A DNA stretch of 64,000 nucleotides from Oligoflexus sp. Lineage in GTDB: Bacteria; Bdellovibrionota_B; Oligoflexia; Oligoflexales; Oligoflexaceae. Both the position numbers and the translations under genes were made by a program. The notes beneath the pieces are model-generated. The model saw only the letters and a list, made by a program, of their open reading frames with translations, ran no database searches and was not told the origin of the DNA. The stretch is taken from NCBI GenBank assembly GCA_014377445.1, contig JACMPP010000114.1:1-64000 (forward strand), given 5' to 3'. Shown in pieces: positions 7,793 through 16,978 of this stretch. Each line of letters begins with the position of its first letter. Within the stretch, counting starts at the first letter, position 1.

Positions 7793-10700
7793 TTAGTGGT
7801 TCAGTTCGCCTTTTGTATACGCTTCATGAATCGCTTCAATCTGCTTACCTTCAACTTCTGTCGATTTCGAGAGCTTGGTTTGGCTCATCAAGTTGTCAGT
7901 TGGGAGCGTCAGGGTATTCTTCCTGTCCACCGGGTGTCTCAACGATGCGCTGTGACCAAACTCATGGGGCGCTGTTCGTTCGAGAGTTCCGCCTCCAGGG
8001 AGGGCGCCTCCCGACAAACCTTGAACAAGCTCAATTTTGTGTTGTCCAAAGTGAGCCTGACCGATCGCACTGCTGTCACCGATTTTGTCGACGAATTCAA
8101 AGGAGTGACGTCCTTTGGAGAGACCAAAAAAGTCATTCACTTTATCCGAGAAGCTCATTTGATCGGCACGTACGATATCAACCTTTACAGTCGAATACTT
8201 ATTACCGCCATCCCAGGTCTTGGTATAGGCCTTCTCAATCGAAGCCTTAATGCGATCCGCAGATTTTTGTAGGTCTGAGGACGACATCGGAGTCGAGCTG
8301 TTGTTGACGATCACCGCAGTGACAGTAATCGTGTAGTGCTCTTTTCCGTCTGCATCCTTCGCCATCGGTGCAGCGATGTGGGTACCTGTCGGATCGACAA
8401 ACTTCATCGGGTTGTTACGGACGTAGCCATAGAGGTTGCATTCAAGAGGGCTTTCCACACAATGGCTCGGATCTTCCATGTACATAGGGTCAGCACTTAC
8501 GAAACGCCCCAACAATGGGTCATAGTAACGCGAACCGTAGTAGTAGAGGCCTGAATCATCGTCAAGGTATTGGCCTGTGAAACGATGGTGAGTGCGTTCC
8601 TTAGGCAAAATACTTTGCATCTCTTTTGCCTTGGCAAGGAATTGGAGACCTAGAGCGCTGTCGCCGAGTGAAAGCTCGGTTCCGTAAGGACGGTAGAGCA
8701 TTTGCTCAACCGGTCTTCCATCCGAGTGCATGGTGAAGTCAGTCGAACCAAGGTGGTCCAGAAGGTAGTAGTACCAGTGACCAGCAACCATTGGGTTGGC
8801 ATCATGTTCAATACGGGCCAGACGACGATCGTTTACAGAGACAAAGCTTTGAGCGCCTGTCGGTTCCACAATCGTATTCTTATTGGGGAACAGGGTATCC
8901 TTGATATCGCCTGCGCCGATTGGTTTCACGCGTTTGTAGAGGCGCTTACCTTCAACGTCATAGCCGTAGTACACGAGCGTTGAATCGGTTTTCAAGTAGA
9001 CGAGGCGTCCAAGGCCGTCGTAACGCGTGTCAACGATCTGGTGACGTTTTTGAAGATCTTTGTATTCGTCTTTACCGGTGACAACAGCTTTGTAGAGGCG
9101 AGACTGAATTTGACCGAGTGAGTTAAACTTGTAGACTAGCTCAGCATTGCTGCGCGGCATGATCTTTGTCTCAGTCGAAGGATCCGTTAGCTTGTCTCCG
9201 AAGTCAGGGTTGCTTGTGAAGTTACCTTGAGCATCGTAGCCGTATTCAAGTGATTCGCCATAACGCTCCGCTTTGATCAATTCATCGCGTTTGTTATAGA
9301 AGAATTTTCCGCTTCGGTTGACAAGACCAAGGTTGCTGTCTGCATCCACGAGGTCATTGATTTCGGTGACCGAGCCATTGCCATCGAATTCCAACGCAGC
9401 ATTCTGCAACCAGGCGTCGTGGCCTTGTTGGTTGCGGTATGTGGTCTGAATCGCTGTCATGAAGAGAGTCTCGGGATCATAGGCGAGGTAGGACTTGGAG
9501 CCTTCGCGGTAATCCACTCGTTCCATCTGACCTTTGGCGTTGTAAGAGATGTTCTCGATGATCGTTTCTTTAGTGTCTTTTTTCCATGGCAGGTAAACAT
9601 CCAGGCCACGGAATCTGAGGGATGGAGCGAGATTGTAAACGGATCTCACTCCGTATGGATCCACGCCTTCGCTCAGTGCACCATCAAGGGTGTATTCCAT
9701 AGTGTCAACAAAACTCTGAACTTTTTCGCTTTCCGAATACTGAATGCCACGTTGGTGGATACGACCAATGTCATCGTACTGGAACACGGTAGCCGTGTTG
9801 TAGAATTCATTGCCGTCAATATTCTCGCTAATCGTCTGCAATCCAGGAACTAATTTCGTAGCGCCAGCAGGAGCGCGTCCTTCAGGATAGCTGTCGAAGT
9901 AATTGCGGTGGTTCAAGACACCATCGATCAAAAGCTCGTTCAAGCGTCCGATGACATCGTAGAAGTAAGTGACTTCATGTTTCTTCAGGCCTTTGTTATC
10001 CACGACGATCTTCTGGTCAGGATAGCCGAGGATATTGAAGCCGAAATACGTACAGCCTAGAGCGGGTGCACATTCCTTAAGCTTCTTACCAAAGGAGTCG
10101 TAGCTGTAGGTTCGTGGAGTCGATTCTCCAGGGAGAAGGATCTCAGTGATGTTGTTATATGCGTCGTAAGCATAGGTAACTTTATTGCCGAGAGTATCGA
10201 CACTGCCGTAGACTTGGTCGCCACGTTTCACAACAAGTTTGCTTACACTCGTAGGACCGGTTCCATGACCTTGATCGTAGGTCGAACGGATTTCTTGACC
10301 CCAAGCTTCATAGAGCACTTGTTCACTGCGACCCGTAGGATAGCGAATGAAGGTCGGGCGATCCAATCCATCATAGACAAATGCTATCGCCGAGTTCGCT
10401 GAAGCACGAGGAATGATTCCAGATTCAAAGACTTGGCGGATACCAATTGTTTCGTCTTGGAACGGAGTCCATTTGCGTTGCGGGTTTTTCTTGCGGTTGT
10501 ATTCCGTAAAGTCAAGGACGCGTGTGCCCTTGTCATTTTCCGTGACTTCCGCAGTGGCTACTTTTTTCCCCAAACTTGAATTGGCTTCCAAAGTAAGTAC
10601 GTACTGACTGGCACCGGCTGGAACTTCGCTTGCATCCTTGTAACGGAGTGAAGATTTCAGGATACGGCTGGGGAGACCATTTTTCGCTAGGCGATATTCG

Positions 10701-13700
10701 TAGTTTTCCAGGTAGCCATCGTTTCGCAACAACTGAGTGCGACGGTTCAGGTCATCGTAGGAAAGGTGGTGACAGACCCCTAGTGGGTTTCTGTAGCTAT
10801 TGATTTGAGCTGCAGGCACTTGACGGCGCAGAGTCGATGGGCAAGAGCTGATCTCGTCACTCCCGTAGCTGATCAAAGTCGTGTGACCGGCCGCGTTCGT
10901 TGATTTGATCGGGAAGACACCTTGGGCATCGAAAGAAACCGTTTCGAGCGCGACATCGTTGAGCGCCTGCATGACGACGTTGCCATAGGCGTCGTGGCCG
11001 AAGTTTTGTTTTTCGTCGCTGGGCTCCTTCCAGCCTGCTGGAGCATTTTGCAGGTCGTAAAAGACCTTCTTAAACTTCTCGTTGAGGAGGCCGCTATCCG
11101 TATAGCTGTTGATGACCTGAGTCAATGGTTTGGCGAGCATGCCATCGGTTTGAACGATAGTTTCTTCGTCTGGCAAGGTGAGGATGCCAAATTTTTCCAA
11201 TTGCGTTCTGGTCTTGCCGAATTTCTCAGCGATTTTGAGCGAACGAGCAGGGATAGCAATCCCGCTTGGCGATACGAAGCCATTTTCGTCTTCGTTGCGG
11301 CTCCAAGATATGTTGTATTCATCGTGATCGTTGTAGGTCGTGCTGTTGATCGCAGTCTCACCCGATTTGGAATTGAATTCCCTTTTCTCGTTGAGAAGGC
11401 GGCGGTAATAAGCGACCTCGCCATCGTAGCCTTTGACCTTTGGAATTAATTTCCATTCGGAATATTCGCTGGATATTGGTCTTCCGGGCTGAATGGCATC
11501 TTGGGTCTTGCTGTAATTCTTCATGGTATGAAGAGTGATGTCGTCAAGTGAAAGGGCAGCGCTTTCTTCGCTTTGGCGTGCAAAGGAATCGAGGGGTGCG
11601 TATTCGCTGATGTGGCTTTCAAGGACACTGCCGGTCAAGCGGTAGTCATTGGCGAAAACTTCTCTTTTGTAGAATGTTTCCTGAGTCTTTTTGTTGCCTA
11701 GGTATTCGTCGCCGTAGTTGATCGTTTCGACTTCGTGGTAGCCGACGAGCTTCTTAGCTTTCACATCGTAGATTGGATAGTGATAGAGCATCTCACGAAC
11801 TTCCGGGCCGTCTTTGTAAGTTCCAGGATGTTCTGGATCAGCTTCGGAAATAACGATCTGCTTCACGACGTACATTGGGAAATGCAGAGGACTTGATTCA
11901 ATACCATGATTGTTGTCGCGAACCAATTCATCGATCGAACTCGTATAACGAAGATCGTAACGTATACCTGTCTCATCGGTGATCGTCGTCAGGAGGTTGG
12001 ATTTGATCAGCTGAGTTTCAGCCAAACGGTTGAAGTCGATGACTACGACTGGCTCCAATCCTGGAATACCAGCCTGGAATACTACGATTTCCGATTGTCC
12101 GTCACCGTCGATGTCGGCCACGCGTGTACGATCACGTCCTGCCTGTACGCTGACCTGCGGGCGCCCGTTTTTGTCAACAGTAGGGAAGCGCAGGGGTTCA
12201 CTTAAGAAGTCACCGTTACCGAATCCAAGCCATACTTTCAACTCAGTGTCGTTCGAACTGAAACTGGTCAAGTCAAGGATGCCGTCACCGTTTGCATCGA
12301 GGAACCAGATGCGGCGGCTGACAGTCTGCAAATCGTGGGATAGGCCCGCGATAGCAATGAAATGACCCTGATCACAGTTGGTCTGCGATAGAACATTGGA
12401 CTCTTCATCCGCAAAAAGCATCGTTTCGCTGTTCGCGTAGACGTCGCCTTTGTTTTCATATACGCAAATACCGCTTTTTTCGGGGACGACACGAATCAGA
12501 TCGAGGAGCTGATCACCGTTGACGTCCGAGAAGGAATAGAGGGGATCCTGTAAAAGATCGCCGGCATTGGTTTTGAAAGGTAGTTTTTGATTCGATTCCA
12601 AGAAATAGAAGTCGTAGACGCCAGAGTCAGTGAGGACGGTTTGATTAATCGCCAGTTTCCATACGGTCGAGTTGCCGATGATCTCTGTGCCGAGCAAATC
12701 CGTCAGGCCGTCGTTGTTAATGTCTATCCAACGGAAAGCTTGATTTTCAAACAATTGCGGTTTGATCCAGGGAATTTCGATCGTCGTACCTTTGGCGAAC
12801 GTTCCATCCTTCAAACGAAGGTACATGTGAACTTTGCCGGCTTCGATTTCGACAAGATCGGTAAGCGAGTCACCGTTCATTTCGACAAAATGCCACGAAG
12901 GGGAATTGAGTTTCGGATAAACGACTTTGCCGTCTCGTTCAAGTGACCAAGGCATGGTCTGATTAAAGCTGGATTCCAGATCCGCTTCACCGAGGGAAAC
13001 GCTAACCTTCTGGTCATCGGTGCGAATGAGGTCGACCAAAGCGTCGAGGTTATAGTCGAAGAGCTCGAAATGAGTAGCCGAGCTTGTTTGCTCCAATGAC
13101 TTCACGGGGAAGACGATATTCCTGTTGTTGCTAGCCTGATTCCAGTTCGAATAGGCAAAGTTGATTTTGGGGAACATGTTTTCGGGAACGAATTCCCCGC
13201 CCTTGCCAGCTCTATAAACGGCTCTCAACTGATCGAGGACATTCAAGGAGTGGGTTTGGGTATCATCGACCAGGTTTGCCAAATCGCTGCGGGCGAGGGA
13301 TTTGCACTTTTCGCCCGAACGAACGGTGAATCGGTCGGAACCCGCATCGCGGCCGACGAAACCAAAGCAAGTCTGAGCTTGAACCTCAGATTTGAAAACC
13401 GCTGAAACGCTTCCGTAAAGAACTGTGTTTACTTGGCGGAATGCTGATTTGTGGGAAACAAGGGAAGGACGCGTCTCGATCAATTCGAATACGTATTGGC
13501 TTTGACCGGCAGCGAATTCGATATCTTTCAAATAGCTGCGCTGTCCGAACTTCACATAGTGGTAGTTGATAGCTTCACCGCGTGGATTCACTTCCATCGT
13601 AATGGGCCAACGAACGGAATGTCCCGGAGTGTTTGGATCCGTCTCCGCTGAAAGCTTATCTTCTGCATAGTAGGATTTCTGGCCTTCCGCATTTGTGACG

Positions 13701-14284
13701 ATGAAACCGCCTGAGAAGGAATACTTAAGTGCTTCTCCCTGAGGTCCAAGGTAGTCAATTAAAACGGGGTTTTTGGTGTAACGGATATTGACGTATGCAC
13801 TGCCGCTTTCCAGTGAGTATTGATAGTCCGAACCGGCTTGGTTCGCTGCATGAGGAATAAGGCGTTGGCCATCCAAGGCAATGTGCGAGGCAAAATCATC
13901 GTTATCCGTGCGCTTGGATTTGAATGCAGTGCCCAGGTCGTCGTTGACCGCGATGGAAGAGTTGCTGATGGACCAGCCGATCCCAAGTCCTGAGCCGCTG
14001 TCTCCAGCGCTCTGGCTATAGGATAGGGTGAGTGAGGGTCTCATGCCGCCACGGGTCGGAAGCTCAGGAAGCGGGATTGTGTAACCGGCGGTTCCGCGGC
14101 TTGAGGAGAAGGTAAAGCTCGTGCCGTCTTTTTGAACAGTACCACCACTTCCAGGAAGTTTGACTAAACCCTCACGGGTTGACGACTTATCCTGGCAATA
14201 AGCATTTGGCTCCGACAGAAGGCCTAGTTGAAGCAAGGCATAGATAGTGAATATTTTCTTAATTGGCATGGCAACAACTTTCAA
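7793..14284 (-). CDS. Sec-exported SpvB/FG-GAP/RHS-repeat polymorphic toxin with metallopeptidase-like C-terminal domain
   Basis: Signal peptide (MPIKKIFTIYALLQLGLLSEPNAYC); SpvB-like LPGSGGTVQKDGTSFTFSSSRGTAGYTIPLPELPTRGGMRPSLTLSYSQSAG; five D-x-N/D-x-DG FG-GAP-like repeats; RHS core ending FTGQYLDDDSGLYYYGSRYYDPLLGRFVSADP...NPMKFVDPTG; C-terminal HEFGHSASLRH. Confidence 0.93.
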   Translation of the reverse strand: MKVVAMPIKKIFTIYALLQLGLLSEPNAYCQDKSSTREGLVKLPGSGGTVQKDGTSFTFSSSRGTAGYTIPLPELPTRGGMRPSLTLSYSQSAGDSGSGLGIGWSISNSSIAVNDDLGTAFKSKRTDNDDFASHIALDGQRLIPHAANQAGSDYQYSLESGSAYVNIRYTKNPVLIDYLGPQGEALKYSFSGGFIVTNAEGQKSYYAEDKLSAETDPNTPGHSVRWPITMEVNPRGEAINYHYVKFGQRSYLKDIEFAAGQSQYVFELIETRPSLVSHKSAFRQVNTVLYGSVSAVFKSEVQAQTCFGFVGRDAGSDRFTVRSGEKCKSLARSDLANLVDDTQTHSLNVLDQLRAVYRAGKGGEFVPENMFPKINFAYSNWNQASNNRNIVFPVKSLEQTSSATHFELFDYNLDALVDLIRTDDQKVSVSLGEADLESSFNQTMPWSLERDGKVVYPKLNSPSWHFVEMNGDSLTDLVEIEAGKVHMYLRLKDGTFAKGTTIEIPWIKPQLFENQAFRWIDINNDGLTDLLGTEIIGNSTVWKLAINQTVLTDSGVYDFYFLESNQKLPFKTNAGDLLQDPLYSFSDVNGDQLLDLIRVVPEKSGICVYENKGDVYANSETMLFADEESNVLSQTNCDQGHFIAIAGLSHDLQTVSRRIWFLDANGDGILDLTSFSSNDTELKVWLGFGNGDFLSEPLRFPTVDKNGRPQVSVQAGRDRTRVADIDGDGQSEIVVFQAGIPGLEPVVVIDFNRLAETQLIKSNLLTTITDETGIRYDLRYTSSIDELVRDNNHGIESSPLHFPMYVVKQIVISEADPEHPGTYKDGPEVREMLYHYPIYDVKAKKLVGYHEVETINYGDEYLGNKKTQETFYKREVFANDYRLTGSVLESHISEYAPLDSFARQSEESAALSLDDITLHTMKNYSKTQDAIQPGRPISSEYSEWKLIPKVKGYDGEVAYYRRLLNEKREFNSKSGETAINSTTYNDHDEYNISWSRNEDENGFVSPSGIAIPARSLKIAEKFGKTRTQLEKFGILTLPDEETIVQTDGMLAKPLTQVINSYTDSGLLNEKFKKVFYDLQNAPAGWKEPSDEKQNFGHDAYGNVVMQALNDVALETVSFDAQGVFPIKSTNAAGHTTLISYGSDEISSCPSTLRRQVPAAQINSYRNPLGVCHHLSYDDLNRRTQLLRNDGYLENYEYRLAKNGLPSRILKSSLRYKDASEVPAGASQYVLTLEANSSLGKKVATAEVTENDKGTRVLDFTEYNRKKNPQRKWTPFQDETIGIRQVFESGIIPRASANSAIAFVYDGLDRPTFIRYPTGRSEQVLYEAWGQEIRSTYDQGHGTGPTSVSKLVVKRGDQVYGSVDTLGNKVTYAYDAYNNITEILLPGESTPRTYSYDSFGKKLKECAPALGCTYFGFNILGYPDQKIVVDNKGLKKHEVTYFYDVIGRLNELLIDGVLNHRNYFDSYPEGRAPAGATKLVPGLQTISENIDGNEFYNTATVFQYDDIGRIHQRGIQYSESEKVQSFVDTMEYTLDGALSEGVDPYGVRSVYNLAPSLRFRGLDVYLPWKKDTKETIIENISYNAKGQMERVDYREGSKSYLAYDPETLFMTAIQTTYRNQQGHDAWLQNAALEFDGNGSVTEINDLVDADSNLGLVNRSGKFFYNKRDELIKAERYGESLEYGYDAQGNFTSNPDFGDKLTDPSTETKIMPRSNAELVYKFNSLGQIQSRLYKAVVTGKDEYKDLQKRHQIVDTRYDGLGRLVYLKTDSTLVYYGYDVEGKRLYKRVKPIGAGDIKDTLFPNKNTIVEPTGAQSFVSVNDRRLARIEHDANPMVAGHWYYYLLDHLGSTDFTMHSDGRPVEQMLYRPYGTELSLGDSALGLQFLAKAKEMQSILPKERTHHRFTGQYLDDDSGLYYYGSRYYDPLLGRFVSADPMYMEDPSHCVESPLECNLYGYVRNNPMKFVDPTGTHIAAPMAKDADGKEHYTITVTAVIVNNSSTPMSSSDLQKSADRIKASIEKAYTKTWDGGNKYSTVKVDIVRADQMSFSDKVNDFFGLSKGRHSFEFVDKIGDSSAIGQAHFGQHKIELVQGLSGGALPGGGTLERTAPHEFGHSASLRHPVDRKNTLTLPTDNLMSQTKLSKSTEVEGKQIEAIHEAYTKGELNH

Positions 14285-14818
14285 AACGTATAAATTGTTG
14301 AAAAGGATTTTTGAACAGTGAAAAAGAGTCGGATTTCTTTATTCTATTGCAGCAATATTTGGACATCGCCGCTCTCATAAAATAGAGATAAAAACATGAG
14401 ATAAGAAGACGCAAAGATCCCACCTGGGTAAACGAAAATCTTTTTGACACATTCCTCTCAAATATTCAAGCAAAGGCTGGGAATTGAAAAGCCTTCAATT
14501 CATGGATTTCGAGCAAGTTCCAATTCCTAGTTTTTAGAAGATGCATAAGCAGAGAGGGATAGGGTCGTCATTTGGAATTACGACAACTATCCGGTCTTTA
14601 ATTTCTGCTCAGTTAACCAGAAAATTGATGTCTTTTTGCCAACGCAGACGTCTCAATATTATGGGTTGTTACCGAATGAAAAGGAATGCATTGTAATATT
14701 CGCAGGGAGAGTTATATAGACACTCTGCTAAGCGAAACGGACCTTGGGCCTGCAATAAGGAAGCTTTCGCCAGCTCCTATACTTACATGCTAGCGTGATC
14801 AAAAAAAAGGACAATAAA

Positions 14819-15298
14819 ATGAAGACCAAAAGTATATTTCTAGGGGCTGTTTTAACACTCTCGAGCATTCCGGCTTTCGCGCAGGAAGCTACCCAGTCTC
14901 AAAAAATCATCGCCATCCAGCAAGCTAAGATCACCAAACTTGAAACTTCGCTCAACAATCTTACAAATACCGTTCTCGGTCTTCAAAAGAGTCTGGATGA
15001 GCTAAAGCAAAATACGGATACAGTCTTCGTGAAGAAAACTGATGCCGACGCACGTTTCGTAACGAATGATGGCCTCAATGGCCGCATCAACCAGTGTCGC
15101 ATTCGTATTGGTCGCAACAATAATAGCTGGGGCCCGTACAACAACTCCGAAACGAACGATGTCTCGACCGTACCGTGGACCGGGGATCAAAATATTGTTT
15201 ATGATTTCCGTTGTGATTCTCAATCGAAAATCGATATAGGAATCATTCACGTCCTACCTGGAATCGGTACGATCGGTCGCATTGGTGGCGGGAGATAG
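14819..15298 (+). CDS. Exported short coiled-coil protein, unknown function
   Basis: Signal peptide MKTKSIFLGAVLTLSSIPAFAQ, heptad-like IIAIQQAKITKLETSLNNL; AAGGA RBS; terminator follows. Confidence 0.75.
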   Translation: MKTKSIFLGAVLTLSSIPAFAQEATQSQKIIAIQQAKITKLETSLNNLTNTVLGLQKSLDELKQNTDTVFVKKTDADARFVTNDGLNGRINQCRIRIGRNNNSWGPYNNSETNDVSTVPWTGDQNIVYDFRCDSQSKIDIGIIHVLPGIGTIGRIGGGR

Positions 15299-15320
15299 AT
15301 TGATAGATGGACTACGAAAT

Positions 15321-15350
15321 AAGGGCTTGGATAAATCCAGGCCCTTTTTT
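15321..15350 (+). terminator. Terminator
   Basis: gggcttgg-ataaat-ccaggccctttttt. Confidence 0.75.
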
Positions 15351-15490
15351 GTATTGCGACAGAGACGAAAAGGGTAGCGATGTCGTCAGCCGATGCGGGC
15401 GAAGCGATGGTAGCGACCATCACCAAGCCTGCGAATATTTTCATAAATGTATTTATTGTCTGATCCTATGAGAAATCTAATTTCACGAAC

Positions 15491-16978
15491 TTAGAGCGGC
15501 ACGATCGCATCGAACATTGCTGCTGGATTTGGAATCGCCCGGTGATTTCGTTCAAGGATAGGCGCCATACAAAGACGAGTTTGTTCAGGGTTCAATTTCT
15601 TCGTTCTGAATACTGCTGGCAGATCTTTGCAAATATCGACGACCTTGGAAGTGACGCCTTCGATAGTCACTGTGCCTGTACAAGCACTGCTTTGCTTTTG
15701 GTTCGGGTTGGAGCATGTGCCGGCGGCAGCAAATTCCATGTTCTTGTTCCAGATTCCGCAGTAGTAGAGACGGCAAAGTTCGACGACTTGCTCAGCCTTT
15801 TGCTCGGGTGGAATAAGCATGGCAGTCAGGCGTTCAACGCTCGCAGCGAGATCCGTCGCCACAGTAGCTAATTTCGGAATCATGAATTTGAGCTGATTGT
15901 TGCGCGTATCGAGACTGCTGATCGTAGGTGCTCCAAGAAGCCCTTCAGCCCAGAGTTGATATTCTTCATAGATGTTTGCCGTAATGAGGGTTGCGGCTTG
16001 GAATTCATTGAGAGCTGATGAGATGGTAGGTTGTGCCACATTGTAGAATTGGTTTTTGTATTGATCCAATTGCAATTGAAGCTCTCCGGCACGGATGCCG
16101 AGATTTTCAAGCTTGGCACCAGAAGGTCCAGTAACGAGTTGAAGGCGATTAATTTTTCTCGCGAACATGGCGGTCGCGGGAGCCGATCCACCAAGCGTCT
16201 CGCAACGGCCTTTGACAGTCGACCCAGCTGGTTTCGAAGCCATTTCCTGTTGAAATTCTGTATCGGAACAACCGAAATAGTTGACGAGTTGGAGTCTTGC
16301 CGCATCGCGAGCGATTTCAGTGACAGTCGTAACAGGCTGAGGGGACAGCTGTCCGCAACGCGTATACTCGGCGATCACTTCTTTTTGGCAAACGGCCATT
16401 CTATTGATGAGATCTTCGGCATAACGCGAATTGATCGCTTCTTTGCCTGAATCATCAACAATGACTTTATTCACGAGCAACTCATTGAAGCGAACGTCGG
16501 AAAACGATCCGCTGGCGCGAGTACGGGCGCTGCAAAAGCCAGTTACGGCGTAAGTGTCTGGGATTTCCCCTTCACCCGAAGCCGAAGGGATCATCTTGCG
16601 GCCATTCCAATAATTCTTGGCGCTTTCGCAGTGCGAGAGACCTTCAAAAAGAGTCGCGATATTCTGTTGGCGAACCGTGAGTCCCTCTTGTTGGGCCTGA
16701 GCCAGGATGCGTGACGTACGATCGAATCCTTCACGGAGTTCAGTCGTACTGCGATTCATGCCTGATTTTGTCACCGATTCAAATTCACAGAGTCCCCAAT
16801 TGAGAGTGCTGGCACCCTTAAATTGTTTCTCGCATTCGACATTATTAAATCGCGGCACCGAATATTCTTCGATATTCGCCGACAGCGTGGCGTTATCAGC
16901 AGCAATGGCTTGACTCGAAAGCAACATTCCCAAAGCGAGATAAATTAATGTTTTCATTTTGGTATTCCTTGCCTTCAT
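15491..16978 (-). CDS. Exported hypothetical protein (operon gene 8)
   Basis: Signal peptide MKTLIYLALGMLLSSQAIAAD; ATGA overlap with preceding gene. Confidence 0.85.
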   Translation of the reverse strand: MKARNTKMKTLIYLALGMLLSSQAIAADNATLSANIEEYSVPRFNNVECEKQFKGASTLNWGLCEFESVTKSGMNRSTTELREGFDRTSRILAQAQQEGLTVRQQNIATLFEGLSHCESAKNYWNGRKMIPSASGEGEIPDTYAVTGFCSARTRASGSFSDVRFNELLVNKVIVDDSGKEAINSRYAEDLINRMAVCQKEVIAEYTRCGQLSPQPVTTVTEIARDAARLQLVNYFGCSDTEFQQEMASKPAGSTVKGRCETLGGSAPATAMFARKINRLQLVTGPSGAKLENLGIRAGELQLQLDQYKNQFYNVAQPTISSALNEFQAATLITANIYEEYQLWAEGLLGAPTISSLDTRNNQLKFMIPKLATVATDLAASVERLTAMLIPPEQKAEQVVELCRLYYCGIWNKNMEFAAAGTCSNPNQKQSSACTGTVTIEGVTSKVVDICKDLPAVFRTKKLNPEQTRLCMAPILERNHRAIPNPAAMFDAIVPL

